In this document: in pieces, positions 12,163 to 25,090 of the stretch
Layout: each line of letters begins with the position of its first letter
Numbering within the stretch: position 1 is the stretch's first letter
Assembly: GCA_022376515.1 (NCBI GenBank)
Contig: WTXI01000151.1
Span: forward strand, 24,733 to 88,732
Length of the DNA stretch: 64,000 bases
Source of the DNA: Lactifluus volemus
Taxonomy: Eukaryota > Basidiomycota > Agaricomycetes > Russulales > Russulaceae
Direction: 5' to 3'
Notes under the pieces: generated by a model
Database searches by the model: none
What the model saw: only the letters and a program-made list of their open reading frames with translations
What the model was told of the DNA's origin: nothing
Made by a program: the position numbers and the translations under genes

Positions 12163-13014
12163 CTACGACAATCGAGTGACTCGTCCCGTTTTAGTAAACT
12201 CGCGTGGAACTCACGTGGCAAATATTCGAGATTGGGGGGCTCGAATCTCGCCGACCATCAAACTTCCGATCGCCCAATTCTCAATTTGGTTGTCACGAAG
12301 GGTCATCAAAGGGTAAATAGGACAGTTGCAAATCGGATAATGTTGAGGTCCTAACACAGAGATACCACACGGCAAACGCCAATGGCTCAATATACTGCAC
12401 TACAGAGCGTTCAAAGATTATAAGGGTAATTGATGCCCGAAGAGTAATCTACTACGTAGATGGGCTTGGCAAGTCGACATCGCCAGTCAATATTGAGATG
12501 ATGGACTTGATTTCATGACACGTGGATATTAGTTACGCATGTTTCCCAGCAACACGCATTCTCTACACTTCAAGTTCACGGCTTCACATGGTTCACACCT
12601 CAGTAGGCCTCACTTCTCGGGTCTATTGTCGGTGTGACCATACATGTATCTCGAGAATCCACTCTAGAGTGATGGTTTCTCCATTGCTGCCAGTGCGCGG
12701 TTCCTTCTATAGTCGAGTCATTTTCGCCTGCCATTTCAAGTCCTGACGTCCTCGGCTACTTGGATTATGCACCAAGCTTCTGGCAGCTCCGAACAATTCC
12801 GGCATTTCCATGATACCGCCTTCTAGCAAGCCACCAGCTCTGTTTGCACGTGGTGCCCTGTGGCGCCTAGGAACCGTCATGGCCCTTGTCTACCCTTTTG
12901 GATATCGTGCAGGTTGAGCGCATTTCTTTTGTCACCAACTCGAATCTCTGTTCTGTCCCAAATTTTTATCCTCTTCACTCTTTGTTGTTTACTTTCTGAT
13001 CTTTGGTGAAGGCA
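12163..13014. promoter_or_regulatory. Intergenic region with the CHAT-1 upstream block
   Basis: This segment lies between the divergent kinase and CHAT-1. The stretch from about 12,505 to 12,800 resembles the region upstream of CHAT-6 (about 37,255-37,590), including GTTACGCATGTTTC and CCAGCAACACGCAT. Nearer the start, GCACGTGGTG, a GGCGCCTAG-like element and ATATCGTGCAGGTTGAGCG correspond to elements in front of the other paralogues. They are shared by descent and are candidate core-promoter signals. Confidence 0.5.
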
Positions 13015-16000
13015 ATGGAGACCGACAAACGTGAGTCATGGTGCCAATTTCAATTTCAAACTTCTGTGTCACCGATGAGAATGTCTGATATTCATCTTTA
13101 CAGTCTCTCTATCTAAAATTGAGCATAAAATTGATACTCGTCAAATTGTTCTTTCGTCATTACCTCGATTTCATCCTCGACGTGCCGAATTGCTCAGATC
13201 CCTAGCAGGATGGAGATACAAGCACTTCAAAATCTCTGCATCATACGGACAGCTGGGCCAATCAATCATTCACTGGACGGAAGCATTACTACTGCTGAGG
13301 ACCGGATCTACGCCCGCTACCGCACCGTCTCTCAAGGCGCTCGCAAAATCACTTCGTATTCGCTGGCAAAGATTGAAACAGCCGGACGATATCAAGTATT
13401 ATGTCAATTACCTTCGTTATCTCAGAGACCAACGGCTTCGAGTCGTCAACATCTCCCACGATGTCATGACATCACGTCTTGTGTGGGCATTGGGAGAGCA
13501 AGTGAAGTCACAGTCGAGGTCGGACAACGTCATGGAGAATATCAAGGAGATGGTGATTCTCTGCCTCGGACTGCTCAACTCTGATAACTCCCGACTGGCA
13601 ACTTATGCTTTTTCCTCCCTATTCATCGTTGTGGGTAATCGTCACGATGCAAGGAGAGAATTTGACGACCAAGTGATCGAATGCTTCCGGGAAGCGAATA
13701 TTCGTTTCCCATATTCTCCCGTCCTTTCTGATTGTCTTGGCCATCTCCTGTTGTTGCGCTTCTTCGAGAAAGGTTATGCGAATGGTGATTACAATGAGGC
13801 AATAGCCAGCCTGAACAGAGCCATAACACTCGCTTCCGATCCTCCCAATGACTATCAGAGGACTGTCCAAATCTCCCGTTTACAGAGCATGATGAGCATC
13901 GCGTCTCTTTCACATTTTAGATACGTCATATTTGGAAAGCCAGAATATTTAGAGGAGGCGATTAACCATCACCGTACTTATTTGAGCTCAAGCTGGGTTC
14001 CTCTTGATCATCCGACACGCCTCGATATTTCCCAGGAATTGGCGGATCTCGTGAACCACCGCATCCGATTCTCATTCTCAACTAGGCCTACACGTGATCG
14101 AGACTATTTTGACCCTTCAACCTTATCAACCCTCACTGCGGCTATTCCCGAACTAAATTCCTGGACCCCCGAGCAGTGGGACCGACACGACCAAGCACTT
14201 GACTTGGACATTGACCATGGCAGCGAAGTAGTAGAGAACGAGGAAGTACTCAAATACTTCCGCCAGTTGGTCGATTCACTACGCCGTGATCCACGTTCAA
14301 ATTGTCTACCCATCAAAACGCTCCCTTTCGACAAGTTGGGAGAGATACTCTTCCATGCGTTTGAGAGCACTGACAAAATCGAGTACCTCGACGAGTCAAT
14401 TGCTGTACTTCGTGCTGGTCTCAAGATGCATTGCACACGGTTTGAACAGCGGTGTCTAACTATCTCCCTCATCTCCCCATTATCTTCCCGCCTCTACCGG
14501 CTTTGGCGCAGAGAAGACTTGGAAGATCTCATCCAAGTGTTCGTCGCGGTCGCGGATGATACCTCCATAATGGCATCCATACGATTAAATTCCTCCTACC
14601 GTTGGGCTGTAATAGCTCATGCCTTTGGGCACCCCTCCGTCACGACTGCTTATGAAATTGCCCTCTCCCTCATCCAAGACACTTTTTCCTATCCCCCGAC
14701 ACTCGAAACACAGCATTATCGTCTCGTCTCTATGCGCGAAGACGTCGGAGACCTGCCGTCAAGGTATGCATCGTATCAGGTCGACACGGGTCAACTTAAT
14801 AGGGCAATAGAGACTCTCGAGCGAGGAAGGGCCTTGCTCTGGTCAGAGATGCGCAGTTTCCGCACTTCGGCCGACCGGCTTGCTGCAGTCAACTTGGCCT
14901 TAGCAGAGGAATTCGTGGCGATCAACAGCGAACTGGAGCAAGTTACAATGTCCATCGTGCCGTATGGAATTATCGAAGCAGCAGATTATGGAGGAGAGTG
15001 TCCTAGCAGAATGGATCCATTCGGTCCTCTGGTGGCGAAGCGACAGGAGCTTTTGGAGGATCGTGAAAAGATCATTTCACGAATCCGGGCCTTACCAGAC
15101 TTGAATAATTTCCTGAAGCCCCCATCGTTTGATGCACTTCGTTCTGCTGCATTACGCGGACCAGTCATCATCATCAACCCTTGCAAGCATCGCTCCGACA
15201 TCCTCATCTTGTTCCACAACTCTCCTCCCTCCCTTATCACTACACCCGATGGCTTCCATGACTGCGTACTCAAGTTGGGTGATCGACTGGTAGAAGATAG
15301 AAAACTGTATGGTCTCGACTCACGGCGGTATAATCGCACCCTCCGTTCCATACTTGGGAGTCTCTATGGACTTGTGGGCAGGCCAGTTATCGAGGAGTTC
15401 CGAAAAATGAAGGTACCCGAGCAGTCCAGAATTTGGTGGTGTCCTACATCTGTGTTTTGCCATCTTCCTCTTCATGCGATGGGGCCGATCCCTTCAGACA
15501 ATGGGGTCAAGCGATATTTCTCTGACCTATACATCTCTTCCTACACTCCAACACTTTCCACACTGATAGAATCACGCAAGCCTGGAAGACAGACTCCCGG
15601 CAGACCTTCAATTCTTCTCATTGCACAACCAGAATCTCTGCGATATGCAATACCAGAGATTGGTGCCATACAGCGTCTCAATACCGTCACGACAATCTCA
15701 TCTCTTCTCTCAAAGAAGGCGACACCTTCTAGTGTGGTTGAAGGGCTCAGGAACCACCAGTTCTCCCATTTCGTGTGTCATGGAAATCTGGAACGAGGAA
15801 GACCACTCGATGCATCTTTCCAGCTTTATGGAAGTGAGCGGCTTACGCTACTCGACATTGTGCGCTCTCGACTTCCCAGGGCTGAATTTGCCTTCCTTTC
15901 GGCTTGTCACACTGCTGAGGTGACTGAGGACAGCATCGATGACGAGGCACTCCACCTTACTGCGGCTATGCAGTATTGTGGGTTCCGGAGTGTTGTTGGG

Positions 16001-16195
16001 ACGATGTGGGCAATGGCGGATGAAGATGGGCAATATCTGGTCGAAGATTTCTACAAGTCAATACTGTCGAGGGATGAGCCAGGGGTGGCTTATTATGAGA
16101 GATCGGCTCGGGCGCTTCGTGACGCAGTGCAAAATCTACGAAGAAAAGGAGTACCTTTGGAGCGATGGGTGAATTATGTGCACTATGGGGCATGA
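13015..16195 (+). CDS. TPR-CHAT protein, locus 1 (intact)
   Basis: The start is a 16-nt exon (ATGGAGACCGACAAAC, 13015-13030), followed by a 73-nt intron (13031-13103) and one long exon to 16195, 1035 aa in all. The first ~650 residues are helical repeats of TPR type; recognisable units include DYNEAIASLNRAITLA and DKIEYLDESIAVLRAGL. The C-terminal third is a CHAT peptidase domain (clan CD, caspase/separase-like): the catalytic His is about residue 898 in FSHFVCHGNL, the Cys about 940 in FLSACHTAE, 42 residues apart. No signal peptide or membrane segment is seen. It is the most divergent of the intact copies. The substrate is unknown; by analogy with bacterial TPR-CHAT proteases and fungal caspase-like executioners it could act in regulated proteolysis or cell death, which is inference. 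Confidence 0.88.
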
Positions 16196-17640
16196 TTAGG
16201 AGTATCTGTGAGTCATGTATTCTATCTTCCAGTGGTATACGAACATTGAACCCTGAACAGAAATAGTGTGAGGACAGCCATCTCGCTGTTTTCATAAACA
16301 CATGCCAGTGCTCAGCTTCCTTTCGCGGGCGTCGATTCATCCTTTCTCGTTCATGCTCATCACCATCTTCGGCAACTCGCAAGCCATAGATCCCCTGGCA
16401 AATTTCTCACTCTGTTATGCGTACTGCAATGTCCCCTCAGCTTCGACGCATTTACTACTTACTACGCCCCGGGCTCAGTACCCTCGTGCCACTCCAGGCG
16501 CGGTCCCGCGTTCCGTTCATCTTTTTTGGTATCTGCCACCGCTCCTCGTGTGTCGTATATTTCCATTCGTCATTTTACGGGTTCATGCTTGATTTATATC
16601 TTTTTCCTGCCCTCGTATATCTCCAATTGCTGTCAGACCTTCCTCTCCTCTTTGTTCGTCTTTGTAGTGACCCCATCTATGTACCTCCACTCGTTCTCGT
16701 ATCCAGCCGGTTTGTAGCTTGACCACGGCATCCGTTCTCGACGCAATTATCACTTTGAGCACTGTAGCCACCAAAACCAAATGTATTTATCAGAAAGGCT
16801 TGAGAATTATACAAAGGAGAGCAGAGAAGCATCGCCGCCATCCTCCATTTGTCGTTGTAAGTCGTCGCGTAAGTCTCTAAATCTCTTTCTCTAACGTTCA
16901 TTACTGTATCAAGTCTCGCTACAGTATCGTGTTTGAGTCCGTTCGTCTCACCGTCTTCAACCGCGTCAGCCGTGTATCCGAGTCTCGCCACTGCCACCAC
17001 CTGGAGCAGGCACGCTGGCAATTGGAAGAAAAGTTGGAACAGATTCAGAACTCTTCTTAAGACCACGTGGCTGGTAAACTCCGTTGGGGTTACTGCCGCC
17101 TATGTAGCAGGTGAGAGGTGATACCGGAGAGTGCGCGGGAGCACCGAGTAATCGGTTCAGCCCCGTGATGCGAGAAGCCCGGTGGGAGAGGCGTGATGAG
17201 ACCTGTTGGTGAAAAAAGTGTATCCGGGCTGGAGCGAAGCCAGGAAGTTGAAAGTGAGAGTCAGGGAGGTGGTGGTAGGATGCCAGGAGGCTGCAAGGGG
17301 ACCAAGCTAAGTGGGACAGCAGGGAAACCTGGTGGTGAAGGTGTTGGCGTCACGGGACAATCAGGAAGGGGGGATGGGCGGAGGTTGATGTTGGGTGGGA
17401 AACTGTGTAGTATGCCTGCGATGCCTGGAGCGAAACTAGGGGAGCAGGATGGTGCCCTGGTGGGATATAACGAAGACGAGGACACTGAACGATAGGTGCT
17501 CAGCAAATGTTTGAACATCCAACGACCGTACCGATGTATTCCAGGAAAAAGACCTTTTGGCATGAGAGGGTTGTCATCGATGTCTTCCTCCTCTTAAGCA
17601 CCAGAAATCGTCTTTCTTAAGGAGGGTGATATTTCGCACC
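16196..17640. other. CHAT-1 3' flank and spacer without a supported gene
   Basis: Open frames exist on both strands, but none looks coding and none is conserved in frame in the duplicate (27,420-28,855). The strand of any transcript is unknown. Confidence 0.4.
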
Positions 17641-18870
17641 TTTTGCCTCTCTTCCTTATTTCCTGCGGACAACGTGCCCTGAGCCAGTTTTTAAGCTGTG
17701 AAGAGAGCGTCGAGCTTTTTGAGCACTTTCTTTCGTCGAGGGTTCGGATAGAAAGGGAAATATGTGTGACATGGACAGGATTGAGTTGTTTGCCTTTTGC
17801 CATGGAAAGTTGCAGTCGAGGGGTAGATTGAACACGTGGTGGAAATCGACGGACTGCACCCCATCTTGGCGAAGGCAGACGGGCACTGTCACGGTGCCAT
17901 GTGCCTTCGCGAAGATGGAAGCGCTAGCGGCTGGAGACGTACTACAGTGGTAGCCGTACGGTTACTTTGAGGGATTGCCCGCACACAGATACCTCATACA
18001 CCATTACAAACCCTTGTAGCCCTCTCCTGACAACACCATTCTCTTTAATGCCAACCCGGCCTGCGCAACATATACATCCTCACACTGGGATTTACTTGCC
18101 AGGACAGCTCTACATAGACATCCACATTGGCCAGAGCACCAAAACGTGAACCTGGCGACCCCTACCCACCCTTGAGCCTGAGCTCGTGCGCCTGCGGATA
18201 CGTCCAACATACAGTATGGCCCCAACAGCTCCGCGTCGAATGGGCCAATCCCTCGGCGCCCGGGCCGACCCACGTGCCAGCGGAATCAACGTGCTCTCAA
18301 GCCCCATCAGGTGGCTATTGGGCACTTCCGGCGCTTGAGAACGTCCTGGTCGAGTGTCCTACACGCGCGGAGAGAGACGCTCGAGGCGCATTTGGTGGGT
18401 AGTTACACATGTTGGAGATTGACCTTGCGGAATATGATGTGATGAGATGAGATGCAGGGATTGTCGGTGTGTGTCGTGCTCGAAACCCTCTACAGTATCT
18501 CCAGCTTGGAGGTGCACCGCTGTGTTGTCGACATCAAGTTGAGAGTGGATGATGTGGTCGCATCTGCGTCACAAAGCCGGCACGCTGGGACATGGTGGGT
18601 TTTGCATCGATAAGAGTGATGTTGTGGAGTGCCAGCACACGGAGGGCTGTTTGGAAATCTGTGGGACAATTCAGTGAGGGATGTCCAGCGGCGCTGCCAC
18701 TGGCAGTGAGTGAGATTGTGCTTTACGTGCACTGGCAGTTAAGCCATGCACGCCATTGCGCAGAGCCCAGAGAACTACGTGTTCGGTGAGGACTCGTCGC
18801 CTGGAGGGGAGTTATGCCTTGAAACGTTTCAAACTTGACCGGTTGACACTGACTGTGCTTTCGAGTCTGA
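17640..18870 (+). pseudogene. Decayed gene X, copy 1
   Basis: I do not recognise the family. Frame-shifted pieces on the plus strand recur at 28,855-30,090 and 35,940-36,900. Recurrent pieces read CPTRAERDA, then (in copy 2) EAFWEAFGRKLHVLEIDLAE, and a C-terminal part with KSCTPLRRAQ-like wording. Many stops and indels separate them here, and the order of fragments suggests one ancestral gene with a leucine-rich, repeat-like C-terminus. It always lies upstream of a full CHAT gene. The boundaries are approximate, and an F-box/LRR-like origin is only a guess. Confidence 0.4.
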
Positions 18871-19168
18871 GATGATAGCCCCTTGTCGTTATATTTGCGA
18901 TTACATACATCAGGGGGAATAGGTCCTGCCTGAGATACCGCCGAATCGATTAGGTCTTCTAGCTAGGCCTGGCAGTGCCAGCTCTCTTTCCAGTCACGTG
19001 GTGTCCTGCAGGGCGCCTAGTAGGAGCCGTTATCTCGATTGTCCTCAGGCTGAGTTGTCTGCACGTTTAAATATCGTGCATGTTGAGCGTTACCAACTCG
19101 AATCTCTCTTCTTTCGCAAAGTCATCCTCTGACTGTCTTGTTTACTGTCCTGATCTTTGGTGAATCCC
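18870..19168 (+). promoter_or_regulatory. CHAT-2 promoter block
   Basis: The block contains TCACGTGGTGTCCTGCAGGG, GCCGTTAT, a TATA-like TTTAAATATCGTGCATG and ACCAACTCGAATCTCT before the start codon at 19169. The same series precedes CHAT-4 (apparently identical) and CHAT-6 (diverged), and in weaker form CHAT-1. The conserved order and spacing suggest co-regulated paralogues. Confidence 0.5.
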
Positions 19169-20271
19169 ATGGAGGCCGAGAAACGTGAGTCATAGTGCCG
19201 AGTTCAATTTCAAAGTCCCCGAACTGTTCTGTGTCACCATAAGAATGCTCATATTCATCTTTACAGTCTCTCTTTCTGAAATTGAGGAAGAAATTGCTAC
19301 ACGGCAATTGATTCTTTCGTCATTACCTCGATTTCATCCTCGGCGTGCCGAATTCCTCAGATCCCTGGCAGAGTGGAGACACAATCACTTTGAAATTTCT
19401 GCGTCGCGTGGACAGCTGAACCAATCAATCCTTCACTTGACGGAAGCATTACTACTACCGAAGACCGGACCTACGCTAGCAACCACACCGTCGGATTTCA
19501 GTGCACTCGCAGATCACCTTCTTCTTCGCTGGGAAGGATTCAAACAGCCCGACGATATCAAGTATTGTGTCAATTACCTTCGCTATCTCAAAGACCAACG
19601 GCTTCAAGACGTCTACATCTCCCACGATATCATAACGTCATGTCTTGTGAGGGTATTGGGAAAGCAAGTGCAGTCATCGAGGTCGGACATTGTTATGGAG
19701 AATATAAAGGAGATGGTGATTCTCTGCCTCGAACTGCTCAACTCCGATAATCTCCGACCAGCAACTGATGCCTTTGCCGCCCTGCTCAACGTTATGGCCA
19801 AGCGTCCCAATGAAGGGAGAGAAATTCAGGACCAAGTGATCGAATGCCTCCGGGAAGCGAATATTCGTTTCCCGTCTTCCCCCCGCCTTCTCATTTTTCT
19901 TGGCGAACAGCTCGTCTCGCGCCTCATCGAAAAAGAGTTTTCGAATGACGATTACAATGAGGCAATAGCCAGCCTGAACAGAGCCATAACTCTCGCTTCC
20001 GATCTTCCCGAAGACACCGAAGACTATCGGAGTACCGTCCAACGCTGTTTATGGACCATCGCGTCTTCTTCTTCTGACAGATCTGCCATATTTGGAAATC
20101 CAGAATATTTAGAGGAGGCGATTAACCATAACCGTAGGTATTTGAGCTTAAGTTGGGTTCCTCTTGACGATCCGACACGCCTCGAGGTTTCCCGGAAATT
20201 GGCGGATCTCGTCGACAGTCGCATCCTATTCACGCAATTTGCTGCTCTCAGTGATCCAGACCCTTTAGACC

Positions 20272-20278
20272 TTTCATC
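20272..20278. repeat. Target-site duplication, left copy (TTTCATC)
   Basis: TTTCATC directly precedes the left inverted repeat and is repeated immediately after the right one at 22526-22532. The CHAT reading frame is restored when one copy and the element are removed. Confidence 0.85.
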
Positions 20279-22525
20279 CCCAGTGAGAAGTGGAATGTAG
20301 TAATCCGAAGTAAACTGCAAAAATTGAACCATTCGATTTAATTCAAAAATCCGAACAATAGCCATTTTAATTCAATGGAAAATTGAAGGCATTATAATTA
20401 TTCTGAATCGAATTGAATACCAGATCAGATCGGATTGAATTTTTTCGATTGCAATCGAATCAGGAGAATTGAATTAATAACCATTTATTTTCTATTTACG
20501 GTTACAGTTCTATTCAATTTTATTCTACCCTCGATGCTAATCACCTTGCCCCAGCCCGGCCACGCATCAAGCAATCCAAGTTGTTGTGATGCTCACCGTG
20601 TCTGCAAACACGACCCCCGTGGTAAAAAAAACCCACCACCTCCAAATCATCTTCTTTGTCCCCATTGTCCGCTCTGGGTGTGCTCATGGGAGCTCCTCGG
20701 CTTCAAGCTCGTGATGGCATGCGCGTGGATTTGCGGCTGTTTGTGCAAGAGGGGGGCGGATGTGGGACGGAGATGTCGTGGGACTCTCCACAGGGCGGCG
20801 GCAACGGTGAGGTTAGGGTCGTTGTCGTCGTTGTCATCGTTGTTATTGTTTTGCCAATGACAGCGTGACCACCACCACTACCAGGCGCCCATTTTTGGAG
20901 TTCTTCGAGAAATGTTAGGATTTCAGAGTGTGTGACAGTGGGGGGTTCACTCGCCATTCCAACCAGCCCGAGATCTCCTTCCTCTTTCAAGTCTGGTTGA
21001 TGAGTTGGAGACTTCGTCCTGTAGACTTGCCTATCGCCTTGATGAGCAGGCTCTCGCCGATCCTGAGTTCAATGCCCGTATAATCTGGGCAAAGCTGTAG
21101 ATATATGCATGTCAGCCGAAAGAGCGCTACATGGGCGGTTGAAGAGAATGGACGCGAACACAAATAATGCACAGATAAACCATCCGGAGTAGAGAGTCGG
21201 CCCGGGTATCTGCAGCTTTGTGTCTTTGGATGATGAGCAGCATCAGGCCTGTAAGCAGAGACGTCTTTTCTAGCTGCTTCGTAGTCACCTCAATAAGTGC
21301 GAATGCTTTTGCAAGTGCAGCATATGGTACACTAAGCCAGTGTCAGTGACATCGAGCACTTATTTTAAAATGAACAAAGGAACGTACAGATCGCCAATTT
21401 TCCAACCCTTCACATCTATCTTGTCCCTCCAATCCAAAGCTGCTTCCACACTTGCAACAAAGCAGTCAGTAGACGGAGTGAGAAGACCGGAGGGATTAGG
21501 CACCCACCTTTTTGACACAGCTTTCCGTTCCTCCGCATCCTCTCCGGTCCCTCCGCCGCACCTTTCCTGCCCACGTCCTCCATATCTATGTCTTCGTCCT
21601 CTGCAGTGGCGACTGCCTTTCCTTTTACCATTTGCCTTGGTCGTAGATTTAGACACTTTAGACACCCCGAGAAATTCTCGTCCTTGGACGACAATGATAC
21701 ATTTGAAATCACCGCACTCATTCGGAATGCTGAAAAAACGAAAGTGTTGGACACACTTGGCATCAACACCGTCGTTGCATCACTGTCAGATGATAGCAAG
21801 ATTACTGAGGTCGCCAGTGACTCACCACTACATTGAACATTGTTGTGTGCATTTATGGCCCCAACGACCACTTGGGAGGGAAAAACGTAGCCATAGAAAA
21901 AAAGAACTGACCTGACGGCCGCAGTGGCGGCTGGGGGATGGGCAGGGGTTTGGCACAGAGATGCCAAGATTGAGAGGAGGTTGTCGAAATTGCAGCTCGG
22001 GCCATATAGTGTCCCAAGTGGTGTCCCCATACGATTGCTGGTCTGAAGAAGGTAGGAAGGAAGACACTCACAAAAATTTGTAGAGAGTATACAGGCCTCA
22101 TGGGCAGCAGAGGAAAGAATAAGGGAACACATTGAGAAGGAGAGGAAGAGGGAAGAAATGCATGTGTCCGAATCAGCGCAACACAAAGTCGATAGATGTA
22201 GTATGACAAACAACCACAAATAAGACAGTGCCTGGGTCAGTAAGTACTCGATGCAGAGTTCAATGAACTGGATAAACAGTGCACGATTCAATTCATTCAA
22301 TTCTAATCAGTTGCTTTCGATCGAGAAATAAATCTCGTGACTCAATCATTTGTATTCAATAAAATTCATAGAGAGTTTGAATGCGATCGAGCGCTATTCA
22401 AATTTTATCAATGAAATCGAATTAATATTATTGTTATCATTTTATATCAATTCACATCAATCGTATTCATGTCATTCAATTTTATTCGATCGGATCATAT
22501 TTAATTCTATCCACTTCTCACTGGG
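20279..22525. mobile_element. 2.25-kb DNA transposon-like insertion with terminal inverted repeats, apparently non-autonomous
   Basis: The ends are perfect 16-bp inverted repeats, CCCAGTGAGAAGTGGA at 20279-20294 and its complement at 22510-22525, flanked by a 7-bp direct duplication. Both subterminal zones (about 20,295-20,530 and 22,230-22,510) are A/T-rich and full of ATTCAATT/GAATTGAAT-type words in both orientations, as in hAT-like fungal elements. The G/C-richer interior (20,530-22,230) has no recognisable transposase. Minus-strand pieces near 21,420-21,680 contain paired cysteines (CLKCLNL.., LCQKCGSSF if spliced), which might be captured host sequence. The superfamily is uncertain: the repeats look hAT-like but hAT normally makes 8-bp duplications. 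Confidence 0.8.
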
Positions 22526-22532
22526 TTTCATC
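22526..22532. repeat. Target-site duplication, right copy (TTTCATC)
   Basis: This matches 20272-20278 exactly and lies next to the right inverted repeat. Confidence 0.85.
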
Positions 22533-24612
22533 TCTCACTGAGTCTATTCCCGAACTAAACTCCTGGACCTCCGAGCAGTGGGATCGACACGAACAAGCAC
22601 TTCACTCCATATATGCGGCCATTGACTCTGGCAGTGAAATTGTAGAGATTGAGAAAGTACTCAAATACTGCCGTCAATTGGCCGATTCACTACGCCGTGA
22701 TCCATCTTCAAATCATCTACGCGTTCCATCATTCCCCTTCATCACGTTGTCAGAAGTTCTCGGCCACGCGTTTGAGAGCACCGACAAAATCGAGTACCTC
22801 GATGAGTCTATTGCCGTACTTCGTGATGGTCTCAAGATGCATTGCACACGGCATGAACAGCGGCTGCTAACTATCTCCCTCTTCCCCCTATTGTCTTCCC
22901 GCTTCTATCTGCTTAAGCGTATAGAAGACTTGAAAGATGTCTTCCAATTATTCGTCAAGGTCGTGGATGATACCTCCATGATGGAAACCACGCGATTCCA
23001 TTTTTCCTGCGTTTGGGCTGCATGGGCGCATGGATTTAGGCACCCTTCCGTCACGACTGCTTATGAAAATGCCCTCTCGCTCCTCCAAGACTACTTCTTC
23101 TATTCCCCGACACTCGAAACACAACATTCTCGTCTCGTCTCCATGCACGAGGAATGCAAAGACCTGCCGTCAAACTATGCATCGTACCAGGTCCACACGG
23201 GTCAACTCAATAGGGCGATAGAGACTCTCGAGCGAGGAAGGGCCTTGCTCTGGTCAGAGATGCGCAGCTTCCGCACTTCGGCCGACCAGCTTGCTGCAGT
23301 CAACTTGGCCTTGGCAGAGGAGTTCGTGGCGATCAACAGAAAACTGGAGCAAGTTACAACATCCACAGTGCCGTATGAAATTACCGAAGCAGAGGGTAGT
23401 AGAAGAGAGGGCCCTGGCATACTGGATCCATTCGGTCCTCTGGTGGCGAAGCGACAGAAGCTGTTGAAGGATCGCGAAGAGCTCATTTCACGAATCCGGG
23501 ACTTACCAGACTTGGATAACTTCTTGAAGCCCCCGTCATTTGATGCACTTCGTTCGGCTGCATTACGCGGACCGGTCATCATCACCAACCCTTGCAAGTT
23601 TCGCTCCGACATCCTCATCTTGTTCCACAACTCTCCTCCCTCCCTTATCACTACAACCGATGACTTCCATGACCGCGCACTCCAGTTGGGTGATCGCCTG
23701 GTGAAGGATAGAAAGAAATATAGCCTTGAGTCAAAGCAGTATCAAAAGGCACTCCGCTCCGTACTCAAGGATCTCTATGAACTTGTTGGCAGGCCAGTCG
23801 TCGAGGAGTTCCGAAAAATGAAGATAGAAGAACAATCTCGAGTATGGTGGTGTCCTACATCTGTGTTTTGTCATCTTCCCCTTCATGCGATGGGGCCAAT
23901 ACCTTCTGATGATGGAGTCAAGCGCTATTTCTCAGACCTATACATTTCCTCATACACCCCAACACTATCCGCACTCATAGAATCACCGAAATCCGCTGGC
24001 GGCTTCGGGGGACAATCTTCGAGCAAGCCTTCAATACTGCTCGTGGCCCAACCAGAATCTTTGCGATACGCGATCCCAGAGATCTGGACGATACAGCGTC
24101 TTGATGCGACAGTCACGTCTCTTGTCTCAAAGAAGGCGACGCCTCGTAGCGTGGTCGAGAGTCTCAGGAATCACCAGTTCTCCCACTTTGTGTGCCACGG
24201 AAATCTAGAACGAGGGAAGCCACTCGATGCATCCCTCCGGCTGTATGGGGGCGAGCCGCTTACACTACTTGACATTGTGCGCTCTCGACTTCCCTCAGCT
24301 GAATTTGCGTTCCTTTCGGCTTGTCACACTGCTGAGCTGACTGAAGAGAGCATTGATGACGAGGCACTCCACCTTACTGCAGCAATGCAATATTGTGGAT
24401 TTCGGAGTGTGGTTGGGACAATGTGGGCGACGGTGGATCAAGGTGGACAAACGCTTATCAAAGATTTCTACAAGATTCTGCTGTCGAGCGATGAGCCAGG
24501 AGTACCGTATCATGAGAGATCGGCTCGGGCACTTCGGGATGCAGTGAGGAATCTGCGGAGAGAAGGAGCATCGTTGGAGCGATGGGTGAATTATGTGCAT
24601 TATGGGGCATGA

Positions 24613-25090
24613 TTAGGAGTATCTGTAAGTCATTGAATTCTGTCTGTGCGTGGTATACGAAACATTGAAACCAGACTAAATTAGTGCAAGGACAGCCCTG
24701 TCGCTACCTTCGTAACCACGTTCTCACCTTCTCTTCGTGTGCGTCGCTTCATCTTCTCTCATACATTCCCATCGTCGTCAAGCCCCTGGACCGCCCGCCA
24801 CATCCCTCGCTCTGTTGTGGGCACTACATTGTCCCCTCGATTTAACCCCGGGCTCAGTTCTACTGTCGCCTTCATAGCAGGGTGAGGCGATAGCGCAAAG
24901 TGCACAGCCGAGGCATATTTGGGCGTACAATACCCCTCACACCAAATTGTTGCATAGTTGAACAACTTCCATGTATCCTATATCCAATGTCGGATAAGTG
25001 TGAAACGATAATGTACATGAACCCTATGCTTTGGTATACATTTAGTCTGGGATAGATTCATACTATTAAAGTTAGGGAACAGAGATAACC
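24613..25090. repeat. CHAT-2 3' flank, conserved in three copies
   Basis: The sequence after the stop (TTAGGAGTATCTGTAAGTC and onwards) recurs after CHAT-4 (33,583-34,021) and CHAT-6 (40,998-41,478). It links each CHAT gene to a following DUF202 gene on the opposite strand. No gene is seen in it. Confidence 0.7.

Larger units (their letters stand above)
15990..19770. repeat. Segmental duplication block, copy 1 (partner 27,215-30,990)
   Basis: From the last ~200 bp of CHAT-1 through its 3' flank, the decayed gene X and the first ~600 bp of CHAT-2, the order and sequence match 27,215-30,990. Homology is clear across the spacer, with small indels. From about 18,870 to 19,770 I see only one base difference, so this part was homogenised or copied recently. 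Confidence 0.85.
19169..24612 (+). pseudogene. TPR-CHAT protein, locus 2, split by a transposon-like insertion
   Basis: The gene starts with the conserved 16-nt exon (19169-19184) and an 82-nt intron (19185-19266). Coding runs to 20278, is interrupted by the element at 20279-22525, and resumes at 22533 in the same frame through 24612. Without the element and one target-site copy the product would be 1035 aa, with His ~898 (HFVCHGNL) and Cys ~940 (LSACHTAE) both present and no other inactivating change seen. As it stands the first half ends 6 codons into the element (stop at about 20298). TPR-like units (DDYNEAIASLNRAITLASD, PEYLEEAINHNRRYL) precede the break; the CHAT domain follows it. The N-terminal ~160 codons are almost identical to CHAT-4. 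Removal of the element by splicing is possible but unlikely given its length. Confidence 0.85.

Noticed and set aside
21416..22300. 294-codon minus-strand frame inside the element, considered as a transposase
   Set aside because: It has no DDE/RNase H, BED-finger or hAT dimerisation pattern, and the composition changes along the frame.
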